A stretch of DNA of 64,000 nucleotides from Hysterium pulicare CBS 123377 (taxonomy: Eukaryota; Ascomycota; Dothideomycetes; Hysteriales; Hysteriaceae): positions 113,003 to 177,002 of the forward strand of contig AJFK01001056.1 in NCBI GenBank assembly GCA_000467715.1, read 5' to 3'. Positions within the stretch are counted from its first letter, which is position 1, and each line of letters begins with the position of its first letter. The notes under the pieces were generated by a model. That model was not told the origin of the DNA and did no database searches. It was given only the letters and a program-made list of their open reading frames with translations. Positions 1 through 10,983 of this stretch are shown piece after piece. A program made the translations under genes and the position numbers.

Positions 1-522
1 AATATCCAACCATTTGCCTTGCGCATGCGCTTTATCGACCTCCTTCCTCGTCGGCGCCGAAAGGCATTGCATGCTGTAATTGCTGGAGCTAAGCAAGATG
101 GTACTCAACAAGTTGATCAAGAAATGGATCCCGGTATTCATCTGTCTGATCTTCTCGCAATCACCCTCGGATAGGACGCCTTTAGGCTCATGCTGATGCG
201 CCGAGCCCCAGATGGTCACAATAAAGTTGATTAGAAAGACCACGAGTGCGGATATGGCGCAGTTGATTGCACCGAATCGCCAGCCATGGGAGTATTGACC
301 GCGGGGGCGCCATCGACTCGGTTTCAAAGATTCGGTCGTCTCGTCCTCGAGTGGAATGTTTTGCGCTCCGTAAGCCTTGTACGCGGTGTCCTCATCATCG
401 AGCTGTTGATAGCGAGAAGCGCCTAAGTTTTGAAGTTCTGTGGCGGTTTGGCCATGAAGCTGATGCGTGTGACGTTGCTTCGCTATGGGAGGAAGTGCAG
501 GCAAGCGGTTCCAAAAATCCAT
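1..522 (-). CDS. DUF6536-domain membrane protein, 5' part (runs off left edge)
   Basis: An open frame of 174 codons starts at the ATG at 522-520 and is still open at base 1, so only the N-terminus is in the window. The product has a polar N-terminal tail of about 75 residues, a hydrophobic segment (about residues 83-105, ending FIVTIWGSAH) and a second one containing LINLLSTILLSSSNYSMQCL, followed by SAPTRKEVDKAHAQGKWLDI. The NYxMQCLSAPTRKEVDKAHA block is typical of the N-terminal region of fungal DUF6536 proteins, large multi-spanning membrane proteins of unknown function. Family membership is from recognition of that block; the role is unknown. No intron is needed in the visible part. Confidence 0.85.
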   Translation of the reverse strand, partial: MDFWNRLPALPPIAKQRHTHQLHGQTATELQNLGASRYQQLDDEDTAYKAYGAQNIPLEDETTESLKPSRWRPRGQYSHGWRFGAINCAISALVVFLINFIVTIWGSAHQHEPKGVLSEGDCEKIRQMNTGIHFLINLLSTILLSSSNYSMQCLSAPTRKEVDKAHAQGKWLDI

Positions 523-1348
523 GGGTTTGAATATCCTTTCAGGGAGGAAGAAGAAGAGAAACGTCTAACATGCAACGAAGTTGAAGGGTTCATGATGACA
601 ACCAACAAGCACGTTGGTGGCCTAAAACCCCTAGAAAGGTGTGGGGGCGGAAACTGGTGGCCGTAAGTGGCTGCGATCTAAAAGCCAAGGTTTGGCGTAA
701 GTCGGGGGGAGATTGGGGGCTGCTCTTAGGTCAGAGGCAACACATTCTTGCGCCTGAGACGACATAGAATGCAAGCACCCAAAGTCTTTGGGAGAAAAGA
801 ATAGGATTTCGGAAGTCCAGAAGGTTCCTCGCAGTTCCACCCGTCGCAACATCGAGGTGCACATAGCAGGTTAGGCGAGAAAACGAATACCCGATGCAAA
901 GTAGTGTAACCTGGAATCTTGCAGGGAAAGCGGAGGGTCTTGGTCTACATCGGGAGTCACTGTTTGTTGTGATGCGGAATTGCGAAGCTGAGCAGGTCCT
1001 ATAAGCTGCTTTCCAGATGATCTTAAAGATAGCAGCTTACTCTAACTTAAACACCGTGCACTAGGTAAGGTCAAATTAGCTTTACAGGCCAGTAGAAAAG
1101 AAGGTAGGAGGTGCAGACCCTCGACGATTTGACCAAGTTTTGAGAAACGAAGGAGAGTTCAGCCGTAGAAAGCGAATGACAATGAAATATATACGACGAA
1201 GAAGCTTCCCTCACAGCCCCAACGTTTCCGCCTCCCATCTGATCCTCCAAACCAACCTTACACAGCCTACTTAGGTAGCACCGACTCTCAACGTCTGCTC
1301 TTTCAATCCGATGCTCACAATTTGCAATGGTTTTCTCATAGATCCTTG
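523..1348. other. Intergenic, divergent promoter region
   Basis: This lies between the DUF6536 start (-) and the MFS pseudogene start (+). Only short frames without recognisable content are present on either strand. It probably holds the promoter of the DUF6536 gene and the former promoter of the transporter. Confidence 0.5.
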
Positions 1349-3060
1349 ATGACTTCTGAAATGGAAAGCTCGGAGGGCGCGGAGACAAGGACTCTCAATG
1401 CCAATGCCAACTCTTCGAGGCCCCGAACGGACGATATTGGGATACAAGATCGCATTCTCAAAAAGCACCGACGCCTTGACTTTTCCATCGTCATCGCTTC
1501 CTTGTTCATCGGGCGGTTTCTCGTCGCGACCGCCCCAAGCATCCTTTCGACAGCGGTACCGAGCATCGCCCAAGCATTTCAATCGCTCAGCAACGTCGGC
1601 TGGTACGCGGCCGCCTACCTCATTACTTTCACTTCGTTGCAGTTCAGCTTTGGCAAACTCTACAAGCTCTTCAACGCCAAACATTGCGCCGCTTCTTGGA
1701 GAAGCATTCACCGAACACACCAGCTGGCGCTGGTGCTTCTGGTTGTACGTTGTGAAGTGACATTTGATCAAACAATGGTATCGGCTGACTCCGACTAGTA
1801 ATATCCCCGTCGGAGCTGTGGTCTTCGTACTTCTTTTCATTTTCTTACGGGCAAAGGAAAGGAGCCAGCAACAGGGGCCCTCGACGCGTAAGCATGGCTG
1901 GAGACGGTTGGATCCTGTGGGAACACTCTTGGTCGTTGCTGCTACCAGCTCTCTCTTTCTAGCATGGCAATGGGCCGGAGAAATCTCTCCTTGGAATTCT
2001 CCGGAGATCATTGGCCTCATCGTTGGAGCTGCAGTCATGCTTGTACTTTACCTTGTCGTCCAGTGGATGCTTGGGGAAGCAAATACGACTCTGCCTTTAC
2101 GGATACTCAAAGACAGGTCTGTCTTGTCAGGGGCTTGCTACTTATTCTTTTTATCCATGGTTCTGTCTGTGGTAAGGCTCCATTACAATTCGTAATGACC
2201 AAGCTTACCCTGAATAGTATGGTTCCTATATATCTATGTATTTTGGAGCTGTCAAGGGACTCGGATTAATCAAAATTCTTGTCAAATACCTAGCCTTCGC
2301 ACTTACCCAGTTCGGCTGCTTCATTCTATCTGGCGGTCTGGCGGCAAAGTTTGGGTATTACGTGAGTGGAACTCGCCCGGATCTACTCCTTACATATCGT
2401 GACTAAACCATTCTTCTCAGGTTCCTTTCTCATCTTCGGTACTGGACTCAGTGTGGTCGGATCAGGATTAATCACCATGATGGATGTGACCACGTCAATC
2501 GGAACCTGCATTGCGTTCCTCGTTGTCTGCGCCATCGGGGTTGGCATATCATTTAATCATCCGTATACTGCAGTTCAAGCGGTGCTGGGGTACGCCTGGC
2601 TTATTCCCTACTAGGACATAGAAAGCTAACATGGTCCTTGCAACGTAGGGAGGCTGACATCCCATCAGGAAACGGTATGAAACTCTAACATAGTCAATAG
2701 TCGCAAGCTTTCGCTAATATATGCCCAGCTCTACTACATTTTACATCTCAAATAGGAGGGCCCGCCTCCCCATTCGCCCGTCTTAAAATTCACTAAAGAA
2801 AGGAAATCAGGGCGGTGAGCTCTAAAGTAGCAGACTCGATATTCCAGAGCCGACTCATTTCCGAAATCGTGAACAAGACACCTCAAATCCAACCGGAGCT
2901 CGTACTGGATGGAGGGTTTTATCTCCTCCAAGATTTTATCCCCCCACAATATCTACTCCTTGTTTGGGAAGCATACAGAAATGCCCTCCGCGAGCCTTTT
3001 GTTCTGGCACTCGTGGCTGCCAGTACAGCTTTCGTATTCTCGTTTGGGTTTTGGACTTGA
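1349..3060 (+). pseudogene. MFS drug:H+ antiporter (DHA2-like), disabled
   Basis: Pieces of a 14-helix MFS exporter follow in order: an N-terminal part ending QFSFGKLYKLFN (to about 1680), then EAFTEHTSWRWCFW (about 1703-1744), then after an intron (1745-1798) NIPVGAVVFVLLFIF to LSV, then YGSYISMYFGAVKGLG, then a GTGLSVVGSG helix, and finally a C-terminal stretch from about 2818 to the TGA at 3058-3060. The part normally lying between KLYKLFN and PLLGGAFTEHTSWRW (about 80 residues covering TM2 to TM4) is missing, and the two sides are in different frames. Further frame breaks occur at about 2420 (after FGYY) and at about 2740. Family homologues read through these places, so the gene is dead rather than merely spliced. 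An AT-rich patch follows its 3' end. Confidence 0.85.
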
Positions 3061-3486
3061 ACGTTAGGGCTGTGGCTAGAGAGCGCAGGAGTCTGGAGAT
3101 AATGTCTCCCGCACAACGAGTCTAGAACAAACGAAACGCTCCAAAGTCAAGGGAATTCGCGATCTATATAAAAGATATTAGAAATATTAAAATGGTGTTT
3201 CAGAATTTTTATAAGCTATCTAGTAGTTAGTAGTCTTCTTATCGTTATACTTGATTTATTATATATTTAATAGTATTATATTTTACATATTCTATCCTAA
3301 TTCGAGTACTTGACTCAACCAGAAGAGTAGGCTTGATGAAATGCATATAGGAGACTTTGGATTACTATTGACATATCAAGATATAGTACATTAGAGCGAA
3401 AAACGTAGTGGACACAAACATCCTGTTCGATAATAAACTAAAACCCAAAGACATAGCTTCGCGAACTTCCGAGGCCTTAGAGGGCC
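3061..3486. other. Intergenic with AT-rich patch
   Basis: Bases about 3160-3300 are strongly AT-rich, with many TA steps and runs such as tttattatatatttaatag. No gene is seen. The patch lies just behind the dead transporter and ahead of the 3' end of the C2H2 gene. Confidence 0.6.
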
Positions 3487-6400
3487 TCATGGATCAAAGA
3501 GATGCCGAGCGTTATGGCCTTCTTTCTCCCGCGTCAACGGTGCATGGAAGCTAACATCAAATAGGTGCTCTTCATTGCCGGCAATCAAATCAAAATCGCC
3601 GCTGTCGAAATTGAAAAGTGATGCGTCAAATGAAAATTCGTTCATCTCGAATGGCCCTGTTCCGAAATCATCCCGGGATTTAGTCATAAGAGTATCGAAA
3701 GCCTGAGAGCCTACAGGATCAGATCCAGAGATCAAGACTTCGATATCAGTCTCTGCGGTGGTTGACGATGTGAATGTATTTGTCAAGGAACCAGCTCCTG
3801 AATCGGAAGGATCATTGAAACTTCCTGTGTTGCTTTTGCTGCGTGGAATATCCTGCAGCTTAGGGGCGGTGCTGAGAAGGTCTGCTGGGGGCGGTTGCAT
3901 CAAACTTGCTAACTTATTGCGGTCAGGCTCCCCCGCAGTAATCCGAGATATCATATGATTGGCTCCGAAGTCAGAATCTAAAGTGTTGGTGGTCCTTATT
4001 CTGCTTGAGGACGGAGTTGGCGTTACCGGACTGGTACGCCGTGATTCTTGAAACATCGAAAACAATGTTCGATGGCATTCCCAGAAGATATCAACTATCT
4101 CACCTTTCAGCCTCGCTTCAAGAAGCTGAAGCTGAGTATCCTGGCTGACTAGATTTTCCACGCGGTTTCGAACAAGTCCAGGTAACTCTTGCTTTGAGTA
4201 CTCTTCGAAGCGAGCAAACTCCTGAGACTCTGGTGTCAAAGTTAGGATATCGTCCAAAGAAGCAGAGTAATCACAATCTGATTGTAAGTAATTAGCTCGC
4301 ATCCGCTAAATTAGTTTAAAGGAGGAAGAAGGCACGCAGTTGCAACGAAGTCAAAGCTGGACAAATTGTTCTCGGAGCTTCCAAAGAAGATTAGGAAAAA
4401 ATATCGTACATTTTGGCATGAGAGGAAGAAAGCGATGTAGCTGACAGATACCCAGCCCCATCGAACCTGCCTACAACCGTTTGTTGTGATCATTCAATTT
4501 AAGTAGGGAGACTTGTCTTACATGGACTAGGAAGCTGATCATCTAAGGCGTGCGGAAAGATGATCTTGTAGATCAGTCTCCACTTTTCTTCATCGGATAA
4601 ACATTGTATGGATCGCTTTTTGCTCCGGAGTTGGGCTTCTTGTGCTTTGGTGATTCCTTCGAATGGGACATCATCACTTTTTTTGCATACTTGTAATTGG
4701 CGTTGATGCTCTCGGTAATCGTCATCATTGTTGAACGTTTGATAACACCGATGACACTGGATCGGTAAGGCGTGATTGCGATATAGATGCTCTTTCACCC
4801 TTGAGATGCTTGGAAACCCGGGAAACACGCAAGCCTTCTTGGTCGAATATTGACTTGGACTCTTTTTGAAGAAAGGGCATGCTAGTTTTCGTCCGTTGTA
4901 GACTTTCGGGGTTACTGGTGATGGATCTAGCCTCGGTCTTTTCTTTCCATCATCTCCATCTCCATCATTTGGAGGTGGAGTCTCGTCCGCTCTATCTTTG
5001 CGCTTCCCACTGCTCGATTGAGAAAGTCCGTTGGTGTTCGAGTGTAATTCGGACCTTTCTTTAGCCGGCACATTCTGTCCTCCACTGCCCTCGCCGCTGG
5101 GGTGAGATTGGAAGCCTAGGCTAGATTCAAACATAGAATAGAACTCTGCCATGACTCGGTTGACGAGGTCTTGTTTGACAGGGCATAGTAAGGGACGGAT
5201 CATCTTGCTCCGAGTCGCACTGTCAGGAGAACGTGGGAAAGGACTATCGGAGTAGTCTGTATCCTCGCTAGACAATTCTGATTCGTCTGAACTATCCTGA
5301 AAGTCAGAATTATCAAGAGGATCTTCAGATGTTCGCGGACTGTTTATGTTCCCTTCGTGATTCAACTCCAATCTAGGGATAGTCTTAAGAACTTGATCAC
5401 GTAAGATTCGAAGTTGATCTGTTTGCGTCGCTTTGAGTTGGTCAGTTATAAAAATGCCGGTGAGGCTACTGTAGGGTCTGACATACTAGCACCACTGGGT
5501 ATTGGCGGCATCTCCTCCAAGTCCCGGTCGATCTTTACTGGCTTCACAAATGTAACCTCTTCAGTCTTTTCCACAAGTTCTTCCTGCGGAACTGTTGAGC
5601 AGGCAATTATCATGCTATTTTCTTGGGCATCAGGAAGTAACGCAGTCTTGGAAAGGTTAGTTTAAGGATATAGAAGCGAGAAGTTTCCAAATTAATTTAC
5701 CTCAAGTTCTAATAGGTCTACGACAGGCGACCTAGGTGGTGTCATAGGGTTTACTAAATCGGGTTCGGCAGACTTCGGGGACGCCGTATATATCGATTCG
5801 GAATCACTACAATGAGCAGTGATAACTGGAAGCCCGTCTGGTATGCGCTCATTATAAAAGAAAGACCAGTCAGTGGCCTCCATTTCTGGGGGGACCTCTA
5901 CCTCATGCTGCTCAGGTTTGCATTGAGGCCTTGTATGCATTGCATCGATATTTATGAATGCATTGTCAGACTCCCGGTCTTCAGTATCATCATCGCTAGT
6001 GTCGTTCAGAACAATTGGGGCCAGAAAGGTGCCCTTGAATCTCTGGCCTTCTTGTACTAGATCGGAAAGCGTCTGCCTGTGGGAAGGTGATCGAGCCATA
6101 AGACGCGGCTTTGGAGGCGAATAATTGCAGGAGGCTGGAGAGAGCGGTGAGGTGGAATTAGAATAAGTCAATGACGGAGGACTCGCCCGACCAAATGGTT
6201 GGGACCATGGAGGAGTCGACGGGAGGGGGACTGGATGGACGGCCCATGGTAAAGGCAACTGGTCAAGTAGATCGAAGGAAGTCTGTGTCCGAGAGGAAGA
6301 TGAAGTGGCGCAGATCTCAGTACCTTTGAACGAAGCACCATGGTATAATGTAGGGGTGTTAGATCCACGGCCCGAAAGTAGCGGCGGAAGAACTGGGGAT

Positions 6401-6563
6401 CCAGCTCCAAAGTGCCTTTCAACAAGTATAGGAGATTGACATCTTAGGTTTGATCCAGAATCATTGTTTGAGACGGCAGGGTCGTCACCGTGCGACCGTT
6501 GCTCGAAGGCTTCTATCACATTAGCATTCAGAAAATAGAGATAGAAAAACGCTTACAGTCCAT
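3487..6563 (-). CDS. C2H2-type zinc finger protein, 891 aa
   Basis: Five exons give one frame: 6563-6557, 6509-5701, 5646-5487, 5430-4522 and 4277-3487 (introns of 47, 54, 56 and 244 nt, all GT-AG). The first coding exon is only 7 nt (ATG GAC T). The intron at 5431-5486 has a gtatgt donor and an aactgac branch site. The N-terminal half is Ser/Pro-rich and acidic, hence probably disordered. The conserved core, about residues 490-560, reads LACPFFKKSP...ACVFPGF...RVKEHLYRNHALPIQCHRCYQTF, a Cys/His pattern seen in many Pezizomycotina C2H2 proteins. It is followed by GITKAQEAQLRSKK, a conserved W-rich motif and a heptad-like segment after PSPY. A nuclear, DNA-binding or regulatory role is inferred; no target is known. 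Retention of the 244-nt intron would end the protein just after PSP. Confidence 0.8.
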
Positions 6564-7212
6564 TGAGACGACGCTCGACTCATACAAACCCGATTATCTC
6601 TCTCAGCCTTGTATCCGCTAGGCAACAGCGAACTCACACGCCGCCGTTGGGCTGAATATATTCGATGAAGTCTTGTGAAAGGGGTTGAGAATCAACTCCA
6701 AGAGCGAGAACCAAGATTTAGAAACCTTGGGGAAAAAAGAGCAGTATAAAGGAAGATGGGAGATGTGAGGAGGAAGAAGAAGACGAAGAAGAAGAAGAAG
6801 TGACGAGACCAGGCTGAGGTCGCGGCTGCCGAATTTCGCAAACGCGAATGACCTAGGTTGCGGAACCGCCACTGTTTCGAATCGGAATGGTGGCTGTGCA
6901 GCATGCGAACACCATCAATCCGAATACATAGCGGCCATTATGGCTATTCGAACAAATCATATTTCGAAAGCTGTTTGACAAGGTAGGGGATAGAAGTGCG
7001 GTTCATCCTTCGATCGTGTTTTCAGTATGCGTAATGTAGAAGGTCTCGAAAAACTGTATCGCGATAAGTGCCCTCTTTTCATACATAAAGATGAGAGAAG
7101 TAGACAGAAAAAAAGCTCAAGAGTATATTCAATCTAAGCAGATCAGACTGCAATTGCCTCGAATCAGTGCGTCTACGATTGTTGACTTATCCATCGCTCG
7201 AAACTGGCAAGC
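6564..7212. other. Intergenic, divergent promoters and 5' UTR
   Basis: This separates the C2H2 gene (-) from the first small tandem gene (+). It contains the GAA-type repeat listed separately. The frames here look like untranslated leader. Confidence 0.5.
6768..6800. repeat. GAA-type trinucleotide microsatellite
   Basis: The run is imperfect (gga/gaa/gac units), purine-only apart from one c. It lies about 205-240 bp upstream of the C2H2 ATG, probably in its 5' UTR or promoter, where it reads as a CTT tract. Confidence 0.8.
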
Positions 7213-7479
7213 ATGCCTCACTCGGATCAACCCACCAAACCAAACAGTGGGAAGCAGCAAAGGTATTGCACACCAGTCAGGTCACAGAAACATGGGTATT
7301 AACATACAGCCAGTAACTCCAAAGAACCACAAAACTCCGAGATACTCCTTAAGTACCTCCACGCTTCGCCCGGCGTGAATGAGCGATTAGCTATCGGGAT
7401 ATCGCCACGAAACGAGGAAACGGCGACACAGGAAATGGCCAAGAAGCTCGCAGGACTTGGCTTTGGAGGGGGGTCCTGA
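7213..7479 (+). CDS. Small protein of unknown function, 71 aa (tandem copy 1)
   Basis: Two exons, 7213-7262 and 7314-7479, are joined across a 51-nt GT-AG intron (donor gtattg, acceptor cagccag). The product begins MPHSDQPTKPNSGKQQ and continues NSEILLKYLHASPGVNERLA, then IGISPRNEETATQEMAKKLA and a Gly-rich tail. It has no signal peptide, membrane helix or cysteine; the second half should be helical. The gene is supported mainly by a paralogue 0.6 kb downstream with the same architecture: exon 1 of exactly 50 nt, intron in phase 2 after an AG dinucleotide, and the shared motif SPGVNERLAxGIxPRxEE. I do not recognise the family and assign no function. Confidence 0.7.
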
Positions 7480-8093
7480 ACATCGCAGACCGCACCGTGT
7501 ATACCGGTCTGAATATGGCTGTTGTGAAGGGTTTGCAGGCGTGGCGTTGTGAGACGGGGAGCTTGCTGCATACATGTATCGCACTATCTTGCTTCTGGAA
7601 AACGGGGAGAAATTCTATGCTATATAAATCAGTCTTTAAGTCGCTCATTGGAAAAGCATGCAGACACGTACCATTGAATTAGCTGGGTGATGGACGAGGT
7701 TGCGTTGGAAGGGTTGGACGCCGGCACTGGTTGCATTTTTCTTCTACTGCGACCCCAGATCACGCCAACTACGCCACAGTGTGGCGGTGCAACCAAAATC
7801 CCTCATCCACCAATCAGATTTGATCATCCCAATACATAGATAAGAGGACAACTCGAATTCGCGCAAAAGATGCGGTGAAGTGATTTGATTATCGCTCATG
7901 TTGGATTTGAGACTCTCTCCTTGCGAGGTAGGTTCGGATCATCCGAGAAATGGCATGTGAAACCATGGTTTTGGACTCCTTTTCGAGCAGTATCGAGCCA
8001 GGTATCGAGCCATAAAAGGAGGAAAGGACATCGTTGCGATAAGATGAATGTCAACTCTTGCATGTCAGTATTCTGCTGTGTGATCTTAGAATC
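7480..8093. other. Spacer between the two tandem small genes
   Basis: No coding evidence. It must hold the terminator of copy 1 and the promoter of copy 2. The sequences just upstream of the two ATGs do not look alike, so the promoters have diverged or were not duplicated. Confidence 0.5.
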
Positions 8094-8346
8094 ATGCCGC
8101 ACTCAGAGCACCCCAACCGGCTGACGCCGGAGAAAGAATCGAGGTACGGCAACCTACGTTAGCAACAGCCCGGCGTATTGACGTGATTCAAGGACTTCAA
8201 AGCCGCCCGAACAATCAGATGCAATCTTAAGATACACCCAAACCTCCCCTGGCGTGAACGAGCGATTGGCCATGGGTATCGCGCCTCGAAGTGAAGAGGA
8301 ATCAAGACAGGCGATGAGCGAGAAGCTCAAAAAATTAGGCTTTTGA
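8094..8346 (+). CDS. Small protein of unknown function, 67 aa (tandem copy 2)
   Basis: Two exons, 8094-8143 (50 nt) and 8193-8346, are joined across a 49-nt intron (gtacgg ... attcaag). The protein starts MPHSEHPNRLTPEKES and continues with SDAILRYTQTSPGVNERLAM, then GIAPRSEEESRQAMSEKLKK and LGF. Aligned with the upstream copy without gaps, the first four residues are identical, the intron falls at the same codon and phase, and the SPGVNERLA core is identical. The Gly-rich tail of copy 1 is absent. Conservation of reading frame and splice structure in both copies argues that each is a real, selected gene. The family is unknown to me; a soluble, charged helical protein is the only structural guess. 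Confidence 0.7.
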
Positions 8347-9032
8347 CAAATATGCGGGGCGAGCGACCGCAATCCATATCGGATCTTTGTATGTTGCCGT
8401 GGAGTGCAATTTGGTACGCGTTGGGGCTTAGAGGCTTCTATCGCTTTACGAAATGGAACAACCTTCGAAGGACCGACGTTGGTGGAGTAGATTTGCTGCT
8501 ACTTAGATATTTTGTGCAAGAAACGTTGCTATTATATGGGCGCTAGTTCGTGTTCGTTTCCTATAATTATTGATCAGTCTGTCATCAATAGAACGAATTT
8601 GATGGAAAATCTCGAGGCTTTCGTGCTATTGAGTCACTGCGTAAAACCGTGAGCATCAATTTGGAAAACATTGTCTTCTCAATCCATTAGTTTTTCTTGC
8701 TACCTCGACCTCATTATTATTCGTCCCCGACTCAACGAGTCTCATATCCCGGATCCGACCAAGCCAACCCAATAACCGACTCCGCCATATGCTGAGAAGG
8801 AAGAGAAACGGGGTATTATTAGTGTTGAAAACGGAGAAGCGCAAATCCTTCTATTTGATGCAAGTCGCTCCAGAGCGCAACTCAGAACCGCCCCTGGGTC
8901 CCATTTCCCCAAACAAGAGTTTTCAAATACTGAAGCCGCGAGAAGCGGTGTTATAGAAGAGTCGTAATCGTCGCGCCGTGATCTTTAGTGGTCGTATTCG
9001 TCGTCTTTGAAGGGCGTTGCGGTACTACGGCG
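8347..9032. other. Intergenic, convergent 3' ends
   Basis: This lies between the 3' end of the second small gene (+) and the 3' end of the 615-aa gene (-). No third copy of the small gene was found here. Confidence 0.5.
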
Positions 9033-10983
9033 TCAGACGTGAGTTCTTTGAATGACGTACACGCCGACCTCGAGACCTCGTGTTGGGCCCGAATCAATAT
9101 ATGGCTTCCTCGCGACACCTTCGAGAATCTCTTGGATGATGTTGGTAGGCGTGACGTCCGAGTCATTCGGGAGTTTCTGGGCCATGCGGAAGTATTTGGT
9201 CACGGCAGATCTGACCCGTGGCTTCTCTTGCTTGATCCACCAATCCGATGCCCACACTTCTCGATCCAACGAGACTTCTTCCTTCGAGGAGTACACTATA
9301 GAGTATTTTGAGGGCGTATTGCGAAATCTTTCTGGAAGAACGCTGCTATTGCTCAGCTGTTCACAGAATTTTTCTATTGCCAGAGTAAGCACCCCGAACT
9401 CAATTAGACGCTCGACTGAAGCCATGTGTCCCAGGGTTGTGCCAAGATCAGCCGAGAGATTGTGTACTACCGCCATCGAGCGCAGTAAGGGATCGATGAT
9501 TGGACCGAGATATTGATTCATGAAGTTTCGCGCCCCCGTTCTTGTTGGGTAGATAAAGAGCAGACTGCCGTTGTTGGGTGATAATTCGACCAATCGATCC
9601 ATCAAAAGAGAGCGGCCTTTCAAGCTGAACATCTCCGCAAACTCATGTACATTCGTTGGAGGTATGTAGCGTTCAACAATGGAAACATTTACGGTTGAAG
9701 GAGCAACGACGGGTCGAGGAGAAGAAGGAAGGAGCTTCGAATCGCCCTGATAGTCCGAAACAGCGACAGCACTGTCGAAGACTTTACCTGTGAAATAGTC
9801 CTCTCCGCCGACTGCCGGTCCTGGTGTGGTTGGAGGAGAGGTGGGGAGATCCGCCAAGTTGAAGCGGCCTGGAACGGCGTGAAAGACATTGATCCAAGAG
9901 GTTGGCGTGTGTGGCGATTGGTTGTGGATAGCATCGATGATTATAGGGAACGCGTGGCCTGCGCGAGACGGACAGGGCAAAGCATGGGAGAGTACCTTCA
10001 CCGACTCAACATTGAGTGAGTCTAGATCACCTACTGTACATGAGTGTTAGTGGGGTCGTGGCGGGTTCGAGCTTCATGACGCTTGGGAAAGCTGAATAGG
10101 TGCTTTGAGCTGCAAAGAAAAATCACTACGTACCAATGATTTCCTTCGCCTCATCGATCCATGATTTTGGGCTGGTCAATCCCAGACCCGAGATTTGCGA
10201 GATGGGAAGTTCTGATACCAAGAGAGGGTTGATAATGTCGGCACCTGGTGTTGCTTGTTGTACCTCAGGACCGGAACTTGCGGGAGATCCCATAGCAGCC
10301 GTCCTCACATTCACCAAAGAGCCCCAGTTGATGGTGCCAGACTCCGCGGGAGGGGTGACTACAGGGATGAAATGGCGAATCTCGCCTTTTTCGACTTTGC
10401 AATTTCTGGGATGGGAAGTTGATGGATCGTCGACCCCGCCGAAAGGGTGAGGCCGACTTAAAGGTGGACTAAGTGCATGAAGGGGGTCTTCTGGCTTTGA
10501 CAAAGGACCCGCCCCGAGAGCTGTGAATCGGTCGTTAGGGTTGGGAAACATGCGATCAGGATGTGGAGCGCCAATTCCTAGGAAGTCGAAGGACGGGAGG
10601 CGCAGATTTCCAGCTTTGAGTATTGGCGGTGTAGGCAGCGAGGCATCTGGAGGAAGATCGCCAGCAAAGCCAACAGCAGCTAGATCGGGTTGAGTCTCTT
10701 GCAGCGGAGTTGGTATTGAGTTAGAAGGAAACGTTGGGAGTGGAAAAGGATCTGGGAGAGCAGGCTGGCAGAATGGATCGTACAAGGTGGACAGTGCAGG
10801 CGCACGCCCACGATCATCAACCGCATGCTCGGGGCAACCTTCGCCAGACCCCTCGGCCGCGGGAGATGGGTATCCAAAGTTTGAGGCATCCACTAAAGGC
10901 TGCTGGCCACTCAATGCGGAAGAACTTGGTAGTATATCTGCGTCCAGCATCTCGATACACGGACCGGGCAGCTGCTGAGCCAT
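9033..10983 (-). CDS. Conserved fungal protein of unknown function, 615 aa
   Basis: Exon 1 is 10983-10134 and exon 2 is 10030-9033, with an intron at 10031-10133 (gtacgt ... gtacagtag) that joins KEIIG to DLDSLN. The first 280 residues are Pro-rich and low complexity. The second exon holds a compact conserved domain with SLKGRSLLMDRLVELSPNNG, LLFIYPTRTGARNFMNQYLG, PIIDPLLRSMAVV and, near the end, WASDWWIKQEKPRVRSAVTK. I have a recollection of this domain in uncharacterised ascomycete proteins but know no function for it. There is no signal peptide or transmembrane helix, so the protein is probably intracellular. Confidence 0.75.
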
